Both the position numbers and the translations under genes were made by a program. Positions 45,461 to 53,300 of a stretch of DNA of 64,000 bases are shown here, one piece after another (the stretch's first letter is position 1; each line of letters starts with the position of its first letter). Source of the stretch: JAFMJV01 sp038329515 (GTDB lineage Bacteria; Chloroflexota; Limnocylindria; Limnocylindrales; CSP1-4). The notes beneath the pieces are model-generated. The model did not search any database. It saw only the letters and a program-made list of their open reading frames with translations, and was not told the origin of the DNA. The stretch is taken from the NCBI GenBank assembly GCA_038329515.1, contig JBBQNA010000001.1, positions 1-64,000 on the forward strand, in the 5' to 3' direction.

Positions 45461-46537
45461 TTACCCAAGCCGCTCCAGGTCAGCGAGGGCGACCAGGCGG
45501 CGACCCGCTGGTGCCTCGGTGGTCGCCCCGAAGGCGACGTAGCCGGAGGACTGGTACGCGCCCCCGGCACGCCGCACCGGGCCGGCGAAGCCCACCAGTC
45601 GTCCAGCCCGGCCAGCCCCGTCGCCGGCTGCCACCCGGACCGCATCCGGCGGCCACGACGACAGCCGCAGCGTGGACGGATCGCCCGCCACGACCGCGAG
45701 TCGGGCATCGGGCAGGATGCCCACGTTCCGCTCGTCCGCGGCGGCGGCCGCCAGGAGGTCCCAGGCGAGGGTCGGGATCGGTCGTCGGCCATAGCCATCC
45801 AGGGCGAGGATGGCAAAGGGCGTGATGGCATGCAGCGCGGCGCGCTGGCGCAGGTCCGATTCCTCGAGCTGTTGCAGTTCCCTGCCCACCACGCCACCGC
45901 AGATGATGCCCGCCACCCCGATGGCACGTGCCCGGGTCAGGGCCTCGATGTCCAGGCGTGCGCCGGCGACCAGGATGCTGCCCGCGGCGCTGATGTCCAC
46001 GGCGCCCGATCGCAGCTCCGCGTCCGGGGACGCGACCGCGAGGATGACGCGACCGACGACCGGCTGACCCCAGCCGACGGGTCCCCGCAGGCCGATACCC
46101 GAGGCGCGCAACGAGATGTGGCCGGCGACGACCTCGTCCACGACGCCATCCACGGGGCAGAGCACGGTCATCGGCGAACGGGCGAGCACCACCCGCGCCA
46201 CCCGGTCGGTGCCCACGTACAGTAGACAGGCGCGATCACCCGGTCGCGGCGCCCCACGTCCCGTACCCCTGAGCGCGGCGACCTGTGCGAGGTCCAGCTC
46301 CGCGCCCGACGGCAGCCCCGCGAACTCGCCGCGCGTCGGCACCTCCAGCAGCACCCGCTCACGCGCCTGGACCAGGATCGGCTGCCCGATGTGGACCGCC
46401 TCACCGGGCCTCACGAGCGGCAGGTCACCGGGCCGCAGGCGCAGCCGGGCGACCGGCGCCGGCGCCAGCGGCTCCGCGAGCGCGACCAGGCGGGCATCGG
46501 CTGTGACCCGACCCGAGACGTGACGTGTCAGCGTCAT
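45461..46537 (-). CDS. Unknown protein paired with the MutL-like ATPase
   Basis: This 358-residue protein begins with a region that may be a barrel-sandwich or biotinyl-like fold (LVRPGEAVHIGQPILVQARE followed by a second such strand set GVVDEVVAGHISLRASGIGL). A middle part reads RARAIGVAGIICGGVVGREL and ends in ITPFAILALDGYGRRPIPT. I recognise no named family. Its ATG overlaps the stop of the MutL-like gene by 4 bases (ATGA). That fixes the start at 46537, rejects the longer 46567 frame and makes the pair a unit. Similar pairs are, from memory, frequent in Chloroflexota genomes. There is no signal peptide or membrane segment. Confidence 0.7.
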   Translation of the reverse strand: MTLTRHVSGRVTADARLVALAEPLAPAPVARLRLRPGDLPLVRPGEAVHIGQPILVQARERVLLEVPTRGEFAGLPSGAELDLAQVAALRGTGRGAPRPGDRACLLYVGTDRVARVVLARSPMTVLCPVDGVVDEVVAGHISLRASGIGLRGPVGWGQPVVGRVILAVASPDAELRSGAVDISAAGSILVAGARLDIEALTRARAIGVAGIICGGVVGRELQQLEESDLRQRAALHAITPFAILALDGYGRRPIPTLAWDLLAAAAADERNVGILPDARLAVVAGDPSTLRLSSWPPDAVRVAAGDGAGRAGRLVGFAGPVRRAGGAYQSSGYVAFGATTEAPAGRRLVALADLERLG

Positions 46538-48165
46538 GCGTCCGGTCCCCACACCGGTCTCTCCCATGCCTCCAGCAGCGCGCGACGGCGCTCGGCACGT
46601 TCCGGCAGCCGCAAGGGCACCTCCCGGGTATCGATGAGCAGGCCGCCCAGCCCACCCGTGACATCGAGGCCGATGCGCCGGGCGCGGACACCCAGCACCT
46701 GGCCCTCCCGCAGCTCGACCTCGACCCGCGCCGGTACACCCGGCGGCAGGTCGACCAGCCGCAGCGCGTTGGGTGCCAGCTCCAGGTCGTGCTGCTGGAG
46801 ATGGCTGGTGACGCGCAGCATGGCCGCACCGCGGGACGTCGCGCGCACCTCCCCGGTCACGATGGCACTGCCCAGGGGCAGCAAGGCGTCGTCGAGCAGG
46901 TCCACCAGCAGGCGGCGACGGTCACCGGCGTCCGGCAACGCCCCGATGGGTCCCAGCAATCGCGCATGATCGTGGAACAGGGTCACGGCGCCGGGACGCC
47001 GCATGCCATCCACGACGGCCATGGCGGCGGCTGGCGGCGGCAAGGCCGCGAAGGCCCCGCCCGCACAGATGAGCATGTCTGCCGAGGGTGCCGTTCGGCG
47101 TACCTCCGGATCGTGCCACTGGCGGTCGAGGCGCGCCAATGCGGCGCGAAGTCCTGCCAGGCGCAGTCGGGCGCCATCCGCCGCGATGTCACGCCAGGGG
47201 GACAGTCGCAGGTTGCGCAGTCGGTCGGAGAGGGAGAACGGGTCGGCCCGGATGGCACTCCATCGGGCGATATCGTCCACCTGCTGCAGGTCGTCGAGGG
47301 CACCGGCGGGGATGAGCGCAGCGTCGGCGGACACGAGATGACCCACCACACCGCTGGGGTAGGCGAGCGTGCGCACGCCCCCGCTGTGGCCGATGTCCAC
47401 GGCCTCGATGCGCCGATCCAGCAGGGTCGCCAATGTCGCGACCGCCTGGCGCAACGTCTGGCGGCCATCGGGCAGGTCCCGGTTGGCAGCTGGATGTGCC
47501 ACGGCGGCCCCCCAGCGGTCGTCCGCCGCCGGGAGGTCCAGCACACCCAGGGCGGTCCGGAGGCTCGAATCGATCGGCTCGCCCACGTGGTCGGGCGGTG
47601 GCAGGTGCCAAAGCATCCCCGGCGGCAGGCTGGTCCAGTCGGTCGTGGAGCCACACAGCAGGACCGGCAGGTCCGGGCGTTGGCCCATGACGGCGGCCAG
47701 CAGTGGCGCGAGTCGCGGTCGCAGCTTGCGGTCCGCCTCGGAATCGGGCGATGCGATGGCGAGCGTCGACAGTGCCGGATCGAGACACGCATCCATGGTC
47801 GCCAGCGGGTCGAGCCGCTCCCCGGAGATGCGACCGGCCACGTCCCAACCACCGCCAGCGAAGGCGTGATGCAGGTCCATGACCGCGTCATCGGACGCCG
47901 CGACACACAGGACCCGGCGTGCCGGACGAGTGGCGGACTCGAGGCGGGCCCAATCCTGCCAGCCCTCGGGACCCGACAGCAGACCCGGCTCCACGGCCTC
48001 GACGCGCAGCACCAGGTCTTCCAGCAGCGCGTCCAGGCCCGCGCCCCGGGGCGCGACGCCACACGCCAGCAGCCGGAATCTTCCGTCGAGTGGCGCGATC
48101 AGGGACACCGCGGTCGACGCGGTACCGTGATCGATGGTGAAGAAGGCGAGCGAGACCGGGCTCAC
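46534..48165 (-). CDS. MutL-like (glutamate mutase L type) actin-fold protein
   Basis: This 543-residue protein resembles the MutL actin-fold family (glutamate mutase accessory-type). It has the phosphate-binding motif VDIGHSGGVRTLAYPSGVVG near residue 255, preceded by a Rossmann-like half that starts FFTIDHGTASTAVSLI. The C-terminal tail matches the family end (ALRLVDLPPGVPARVEVELR, then GLGGLLIDTREVPLRLPERA). No glutamate mutase subunit is in the window, so the ATPase must serve another target. It lies downstream of the 96-residue small protein, and its stop overlaps the next gene. Confidence 0.75.
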   Translation of the reverse strand: MSPVSLAFFTIDHGTASTAVSLIAPLDGRFRLLACGVAPRGAGLDALLEDLVLRVEAVEPGLLSGPEGWQDWARLESATRPARRVLCVAASDDAVMDLHHAFAGGGWDVAGRISGERLDPLATMDACLDPALSTLAIASPDSEADRKLRPRLAPLLAAVMGQRPDLPVLLCGSTTDWTSLPPGMLWHLPPPDHVGEPIDSSLRTALGVLDLPAADDRWGAAVAHPAANRDLPDGRQTLRQAVATLATLLDRRIEAVDIGHSGGVRTLAYPSGVVGHLVSADAALIPAGALDDLQQVDDIARWSAIRADPFSLSDRLRNLRLSPWRDIAADGARLRLAGLRAALARLDRQWHDPEVRRTAPSADMLICAGGAFAALPPPAAAMAVVDGMRRPGAVTLFHDHARLLGPIGALPDAGDRRRLLVDLLDDALLPLGSAIVTGEVRATSRGAAMLRVTSHLQQHDLELAPNALRLVDLPPGVPARVEVELREGQVLGVRARRIGLDVTGGLGGLLIDTREVPLRLPERAERRRALLEAWERPVWGPDA

Positions 48166-48213
48166 AGGGCCATGGTAGTCGGCATCAGCTGGAGAGCCTG
48201 CCGACGCCCGACC

Positions 48214-48504
48214 TCAGGCGTCGAGGACCTGGTCCTCGTCGACCTCCTCGAGGCGCTCGATGAGTCGTTCGATGCCATCGTCGTCCGCGAGCACACGCTG
48301 TGCCTCCGCGAGGTCTCCGCCGAAGATGCTCCGGAGCACAGGGTCGAAGAACAGCATCGCCTGGCCGCCCAGCGGTGCGTAGGTGCGGCTGGACTCGAGG
48401 AACATCACGGCCGGACCCGTCAGGCCTCGCAGCTGGATCTCGCGGGCAACGAACTCGACCAGCTCATCGCTGGTCTCCTGGGCCTGTAGCCTTCCGAGGA
48501 TCAT
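48214..48504 (-). CDS. Small conserved-looking protein of unknown function
   Basis: This 96-residue protein has an N-terminal helix (ETSDELVEFVAREIQLRGL), a hydrophobic middle (GPAVMFLESSRTYAPLGGQA, then MLFFDPVLRSIFGG) and an acidic helix at the end (DGIERLIERLEEVDEDQVLD). The FLES..P..GGQ..LFF pattern looks like a family seen next to MutL-like genes in Chloroflexota, but I cannot name it. There is no ribosome site before ATG 48504. It is 48 bases upstream of the MutL-like gene and probably in the same operon. Confidence 0.7.
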   Translation of the reverse strand: MILGRLQAQETSDELVEFVAREIQLRGLTGPAVMFLESSRTYAPLGGQAMLFFDPVLRSIFGGDLAEAQRVLADDDGIERLIERLEEVDEDQVLDA

Positions 48505-48645
48505 GCGCCGGTGCGCCTGGTCGACGAACCGGCGGATCCCCGCCGCGACATCCCAACATCCATCGTGTCACCCTCGCAGCAGGCCATGCCGGGCCGCGGA
48601 AGCCCGTCATCCACCAATCTCCATCGATGCAGCCTGGACCCGACC

Positions 48646-48660
48646 GCTGCCGGTGGCAGC
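48646..48660 (-). terminator. Small stem-loop after alr
   Basis: GCTGCC (48646-48651) pairs with GGCAGC (48655-48660) around GGT, 20 bases past the alr stop. It is short and has no U-tract, so it may only attenuate. The rest of 48505-48679 shows no gene. Confidence 0.4.
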
Positions 48661-48679
48661 CGATGTATCCCGGATATCG

Positions 48680-49903
48680 TCACGACCACGATGCATCCCG
48701 GACCAGGGTCTCGCCGGCCAGCGTCCGCACGCCCAGAAGACCGACCGAGGCATCGTACACCCGGGTCAGACGCCGCGCCATGCCCGTCAGGACCTCCCAC
48801 GGGATCGTGTTGCGCCACTGCGCCAGATCAAGGCACGTGATGACGTCGGTCGCCTGGGAGCCCAGCAACACGAACTCGTCATCTCCCGAGACACCCGCCA
48901 CGTCCGTGACGTCGACCATCAGGGCGTCCATGGACACGACCCCCACGATGGCTGGGCGCTGGCCCCGCACCAGCACTGGGGCACCGGTCATGGAACGCGG
49001 ATAGCCGTCTCCGTAGCCGATGGGCAGCGTCGCGATCCGCGACGTCCGGCGTGCCACCCACGTGCCGCCATAGCCGACGGCGGTGCCTTCGGCGATCTCG
49101 GCGATACGTATGGCGCGCGCCTTGATGCGCATCGCTGGCCGGATGCCCGGCGGGGGCTCGATATCCACGGCGGGCGTGACGCCGTACGCAAGCAGGCCTG
49201 GCCGGACCATGGCCGCGGCCACGCCCCGACCGGTCAACAGGCCACCGGTCGCGGCGAGATGGTGGTCGGTGGTGTCGCCCCTGCTGCGGGCAGCGTCCAC
49301 CGCCTGGGCCAGCCGGCCTTCCTGATGCGTCGAGGCGACGGCGTCGTCGGGGGTCGCCAGGTGGGACCAGACCGCGACGATGCTCAGCCCGGGCGCCGCC
49401 AGCTGGTCCAGTGCCGCACCCGCCTGGCCGGGCGTGATGCCCATGCGCGTCAGGCCGGTGTCGATCTCGAGGTGCAGCCGGAGGGTGTGGCCACGCCCGG
49501 CCGCACCCGACGCCACCCAGCGAATCGCCAGTGCTGTCGCGTCCTCCATGGTCGAGACGGCCAGCTGGAAGCCATGTCCAGCAGCCTCCTCCATCATGCC
49601 CACCGGCACCGGGTACAGGATGAGCACGGCGCCAGCGATGCCCGCCGCACGCAGTGCCAGGGCTTCGTCCAGCGAGGCGACACATACACCCGCGGCACCG
49701 GCGGCCAGGAACGCACGCGCCGCGACCTCCAGGCCGTGGCCATAGCCATCGGCCTTGACCACGGGCCACACGGCCGTGTCCGGCCCGACGCGCGCGGCGA
49801 TGGCGCGCACATTGCCGCCGAGTGCCGCCACATCGATCTCCAGCCAGACGGGCCGGCGCAACGACGGCAAGCCCGCGTCCTGCAGACGCGCCTGGATGCT
49901 CAA
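48680..49903 (-). CDS. alr: Alanine racemase
   Basis: This 407-residue PLP enzyme makes D-alanine for peptidoglycan. The Lys that binds PLP is in PVVKADGYGHGLEVAA near residue 51. The catalytic Tyr of the C-terminal domain is in AVGYGGTWVARRTSRIATLP near residue 282. ARAIRIAEIAEGTAVGYG and MVRPGLLAYGVTP are family motifs. Its start overlaps the nnrD stop by 4 bases. The gene is followed by a short spacer and then the MutL-like operon. Confidence 0.95.
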   Translation of the reverse strand: MSIQARLQDAGLPSLRRPVWLEIDVAALGGNVRAIAARVGPDTAVWPVVKADGYGHGLEVAARAFLAAGAAGVCVASLDEALALRAAGIAGAVLILYPVPVGMMEEAAGHGFQLAVSTMEDATALAIRWVASGAAGRGHTLRLHLEIDTGLTRMGITPGQAGAALDQLAAPGLSIVAVWSHLATPDDAVASTHQEGRLAQAVDAARSRGDTTDHHLAATGGLLTGRGVAAAMVRPGLLAYGVTPAVDIEPPPGIRPAMRIKARAIRIAEIAEGTAVGYGGTWVARRTSRIATLPIGYGDGYPRSMTGAPVLVRGQRPAIVGVVSMDALMVDVTDVAGVSGDDEFVLLGSQATDVITCLDLAQWRNTIPWEVLTGMARRLTRVYDASVGLLGVRTLAGETLVRDASWS

Positions 49904-50883
49904 CGAGGCGTGAAGCCGATGCGCCGCTCGCCGCTCGAACGCTGGCGGGCCAGCTCACGGCGGACGCGCGGGATCTCCGGCAACAGGTCGGACGCCATGA
50001 GCCCCGCATCGCCCAGTCGCTCCCTGATGTGCTCCCCCGCGACGGCGTGCAGGTAGACACCCAGACACGCCGCCTCCCAGGTCGGCACGCCCTGGCCGAG
50101 CAGTGACCCGATGACCCCCGACAGCACATCGCCAGTGCCGCCGGTGCCCATCGCGGGGTTGGCGGACGAGCTGGTGGCGACCCGGCCGTCGGGTGCCGCG
50201 ACCACGGTCCGGGCACCCTTGAGGACCACGACGACACCCCAGCGAGCGGCCGCGGACCGGGCACGCTCCACCCTCTCGGCCGCGTCCGGTCCCACGGGCG
50301 AGCCATCAAGTCGACCGAACTCGCCGGGATGCGGCGTCAGCACGCACAGCCGGACCCGGCGCTCCCACCACTCCTCGGTGTCCGCGAGGGCGCCCAATGC
50401 CGTGGCGTCGACGACCGCCGGTGCCGGCACCGTCTCGGCGCCCGGCTGGCCCGGCCGTTCCGATACCCCGTGCCCCGCCACGAGCCGGAGAACGAGCTCC
50501 GTGGTCATAGGCCCCGATCGCAGGCCGGGACCGACCACCATCGCGGTGTGTTGGCGCGTGGCGATGGCCGCCACGGCCGCCGCTGGTTCGACGAGCCACG
50601 GCTCCGTCTCCGGCAGGCCCAGCGTCATCAGCTCCGGCACGCGACCCACGATGAGTGGCTGCAGGGATGCCGGCACCGCCAGGGTCACGAGTCCCGCACC
50701 GGTCCGGAGCGCGGCAGACCCGGCAAGGAGTGCCGCTCCGGTCCAGTCCAGGGAACCGGCCACTACCAGGACCGATCCGAAGGTGCCCTTGTGGCCGTCC
50801 GCGGGTCGCTCGGGCACGAACGGCGCGACGAGGGACTGGTCGAGCCGGATCGCGGTCGGCGACCGGTGGCCTGCGCGGCTCAC
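49900..50883 (-). CDS. nnrD: ADP-dependent NAD(P)H-hydrate dehydratase (stand-alone)
   Basis: This 327-residue ribokinase-fold enzyme repairs hydrated NAD(P)H. Motifs are HKGTFGSVLVVAGSLDWTGA, VVDATALGAL, LTPHPGEFGRL and NPAMGTGGTGDVLSGVIGSL. Most bacterial proteins fuse it to an N-terminal NnrE epimerase domain; here the protein starts directly at the dehydratase and no epimerase gene is in the window. It overlaps acpS upstream and alr downstream, both by 4 bases. Confidence 0.94.
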   Translation of the reverse strand: MSRAGHRSPTAIRLDQSLVAPFVPERPADGHKGTFGSVLVVAGSLDWTGAALLAGSAALRTGAGLVTLAVPASLQPLIVGRVPELMTLGLPETEPWLVEPAAAVAAIATRQHTAMVVGPGLRSGPMTTELVLRLVAGHGVSERPGQPGAETVPAPAVVDATALGALADTEEWWERRVRLCVLTPHPGEFGRLDGSPVGPDAAERVERARSAAARWGVVVVLKGARTVVAAPDGRVATSSSANPAMGTGGTGDVLSGVIGSLLGQGVPTWEAACLGVYLHAVAGEHIRERLGDAGLMASDLLPEIPRVRRELARQRSSGERRIGFTPR

Positions 50884-51434
50884 GTCTTGTTGGTCGTATC
50901 GGATGGCTGGTCGGCATCCGATGCTGCGTCAGGCGTGACCGGGACCGTGGCCAGCTCCAGCTCCCGGACGCGACGCATTCGCGCCATCAGATGGCGCTCC
51001 CGGTCGTCCAGGCGCGCCTCGACGTCCACCGGGAACACGAATGTGCCGCCCTGGGTCCGGATGCCGAACGCGATGGCCACGGCGTACTCCCGTTCGTGGC
51101 TGATGGACACGGCCACCCGGCTCATGCCCAGCTGGTCGGCACGTCGCAGGGCCCGGTCGTGGAGCCGGACGGTCGGCTGTCCGGTAGGCAGCCGGACGAT
51201 CTCGATCTCCCGCCAGCCGACACCCCGGACACCGAGTCCAAGGACCTTGCTGACGGCCTCCTTGGCCGCCCAGCGGCCGGCCATCGTCTCGGGACGGTTG
51301 CGCACGTATGCCCGCTCGGCGTCGGTCAGGATCCGCTTGGTGAACCGCTCACCGAAGCGAGTGAGGGCGTCGCGGATGCGTTCGACCTTGATGATGTCGA
51401 TGCCCAGCTCGGTCGTGCCCTCCGGGGCCTCCAT
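50880..51434 (-). CDS. acpS: Holo-[acyl-carrier-protein] synthase with C-terminal extension
   Basis: This 184-residue enzyme moves phosphopantetheine from CoA to apo-ACP. The first motif has the metal Asp in LGIDIIKVERI and the second the Glu in GRWAAKEAVSKVLG; the third is SRVAVSISHEREYAVAIAF. The core is about 125 residues, so about 55 residues from around 130 onward are extra, acidic and Arg-rich (DDRERHLMARMRRVRELELA). The start at 51434 begins just before the conserved domain. No ribosome site is clear. Confidence 0.93.
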   Translation of the reverse strand: MEAPEGTTELGIDIIKVERIRDALTRFGERFTKRILTDAERAYVRNRPETMAGRWAAKEAVSKVLGLGVRGVGWREIEIVRLPTGQPTVRLHDRALRRADQLGMSRVAVSISHEREYAVAIAFGIRTQGGTFVFPVDVEARLDDRERHLMARMRRVRELELATVPVTPDAASDADQPSDTTNKT

Positions 51435-51458
51435 CAGCCGCGGGTCATCCGGGCAGGC

Positions 51459-53285
51459 TCATTCCACGGTCACCGACTTGGCGAGGTTCCGGGGCTGGTC
51501 CACGTCCGTGCCCCGCAGCACCCCCACGTGGTAGGCGAACATCTGGAGCGGGATGATGGCCAGCACGGGGCTGAGGACCTCGATCGTGTCGGGCACCCAC
51601 AGCAGGTCGTCGGCGTACTCCCGGACCGCCTCGTCGCCCTCGGTCGCGACCATCAGCACCCGGGCGTCCCGGGCACGACCCTCCATGACGTTGCTGATGA
51701 GCTTCGACTGGAGCACCGAGCGGGTAGCGATGGCGACCAGCGGCACCTCCGCATCGAGCAGCGCGATGGGTCCGTGCTTCAGCTCGCCCGCGGCGTAGCC
51801 CTCGGCGTGGACGTAGCTCACCTCCTTGAGCTTGAGGGCGCCCTCGAGGGCCACGGGGTAGGTGGTGCCCCGGCCCACGAACATGAAGCCATGGGCATTC
51901 ACGTAGCGGCGCGCGAGGTCCGCGGCCGGCTGCGCCATCTCGAGTGCCCGCTCGGCCTGGTCGGGCAGTGCCCGGAGTGCCGCCACCAGCTCCGCCTCGA
52001 GGCCTGGCCCGAGGCTGCCGCGGACCTTGGCGATGGCCGCGGCGAGCAGGACCAGGGTCGTCACCTGGGTCGCGAACGTCTTGGTCGCGACGACGCAGAT
52101 CTCGGGTCCCGCCTGCAGGAACAGGACCGCGTCCGCCTCGCGAGTGATGGCCGAGCCGACCGTGTTGGTGATGGCGATGACGGAGCAGCCGCGCTCGCGT
52201 GCCAGCTTCACGGGCGCCAGGGTGTCAGCGGTCTCGCCCGACTGGGTGACCGCGATGACCAGCGTCCGCCCGTCGAGCGGCGGCGGACTGTAGCGGAACT
52301 CCGAGCCGATGTTCCAGCGTGCCGGCAGCCCTGTCCAGGACTCCAGCACCGTGGCCCCGATGGCCGAGGCGTACGCCGCGCTGCCGCAGGCGATGAGCTC
52401 GATGCGGGTCGCGCCGCGGATGGCATCGAGGACCGGCGCCAGCTCATCGAGCCGGACCTCGTCACCCGCGATGCGCCCGGCGATGGCCGACCGGATGGCC
52501 ACCGGCTGCTCGTGCATCTCCTTGAGCATGAAGTGGTCGTAGCCGCCCTTCTCAGCGGCCTCGATGGACCAGTCGATGACATGGATCTGGCGGTGCCGCT
52601 CGATGCCGTCGAGACCCGTGATGCGGACGTGGTCGGCACCCAGGTCGGCGACGTCGCCCTCCTCGAGGAACATCACCCGCCGGGTGTGCGCCAGGACCGC
52701 GGTGACATCGGAGGCCAGCAGGTTCTCGCCCTCGCCCAGGCCCACGATGAGGGGCACGTTGCGGCGTGCACCCACCAGGCGCGCGGGCTCAGCCCGGTGG
52801 AGCACCGCCACGGCATACGCACCATCCGCCTGGCGCAGCGCTGCACGCACCGCGTCCGCGATGTCGCCCGTGTACGCCTCTTCCACGAGATGTGCCAGGA
52901 CCTCGGTGTCCGTCTCGGAGTCGAAGCGGTGACCGCGCGTCATGAGCTCGTCGCGCAGCTCCCGGTAGTTCTCGATGATGCCGTTGTGGATGACCGTGAC
53001 ATCGCCGGTGCAGTCCATGTGCGGGTGGGCGTTGAGATCGTTGGGCCGGCCGTGGGTCGCCCAGCGGGTGTGGGCCAGGCCGACCGCCGCCGCGGGGGTC
53101 GCATCGAGGAGTGCCGTCCGGAGGTTGGACAGCTTGCCCGCCCGCTTCTCCACGAACAGGTCACCGGATGCCGTCACGAGCGCGATGCCCGCCGAGTCGT
53201 AGCCCCGGTATTCGAGGCGCGCGAGGCCGTCCATCAGGATGGGCGCCGCGTCACGGGGTCCGATGTATCCGACGATGCCGCACAT
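51459..53285 (-). CDS. glmS: Glutamine-fructose-6-phosphate aminotransferase
   Basis: This 608-residue enzyme makes glucosamine-6-phosphate from fructose-6-phosphate and glutamine. The nucleophile is Cys2 in MCGIVGYIG. The glutaminase domain has LAHTRWATHGRPNDLNAHPH, and two SIS domains follow (ELIACGSAAYASAIG, VAVTQSGETADTLAPVKLAR and CVVATKTFATQVT); the end LAKSVTVE is canonical. AGGAGG precedes ATG 53285, with glmM 15 bases upstream. Confidence 0.97.
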   Translation of the reverse strand: MCGIVGYIGPRDAAPILMDGLARLEYRGYDSAGIALVTASGDLFVEKRAGKLSNLRTALLDATPAAAVGLAHTRWATHGRPNDLNAHPHMDCTGDVTVIHNGIIENYRELRDELMTRGHRFDSETDTEVLAHLVEEAYTGDIADAVRAALRQADGAYAVAVLHRAEPARLVGARRNVPLIVGLGEGENLLASDVTAVLAHTRRVMFLEEGDVADLGADHVRITGLDGIERHRQIHVIDWSIEAAEKGGYDHFMLKEMHEQPVAIRSAIAGRIAGDEVRLDELAPVLDAIRGATRIELIACGSAAYASAIGATVLESWTGLPARWNIGSEFRYSPPPLDGRTLVIAVTQSGETADTLAPVKLARERGCSVIAITNTVGSAITREADAVLFLQAGPEICVVATKTFATQVTTLVLLAAAIAKVRGSLGPGLEAELVAALRALPDQAERALEMAQPAADLARRYVNAHGFMFVGRGTTYPVALEGALKLKEVSYVHAEGYAAGELKHGPIALLDAEVPLVAIATRSVLQSKLISNVMEGRARDARVLMVATEGDEAVREYADDLLWVPDTIEVLSPVLAIIPLQMFAYHVGVLRGTDVDQPRNLAKSVTVE

Positions 53286-53300
53286 GCGCTTGGCCTCCTG

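Noticed and set aside
46525..48489. 654-codon plus-strand frame opposite the MutL-like gene
   Set aside because: It has shadow composition and overlaps genes with family motifs.
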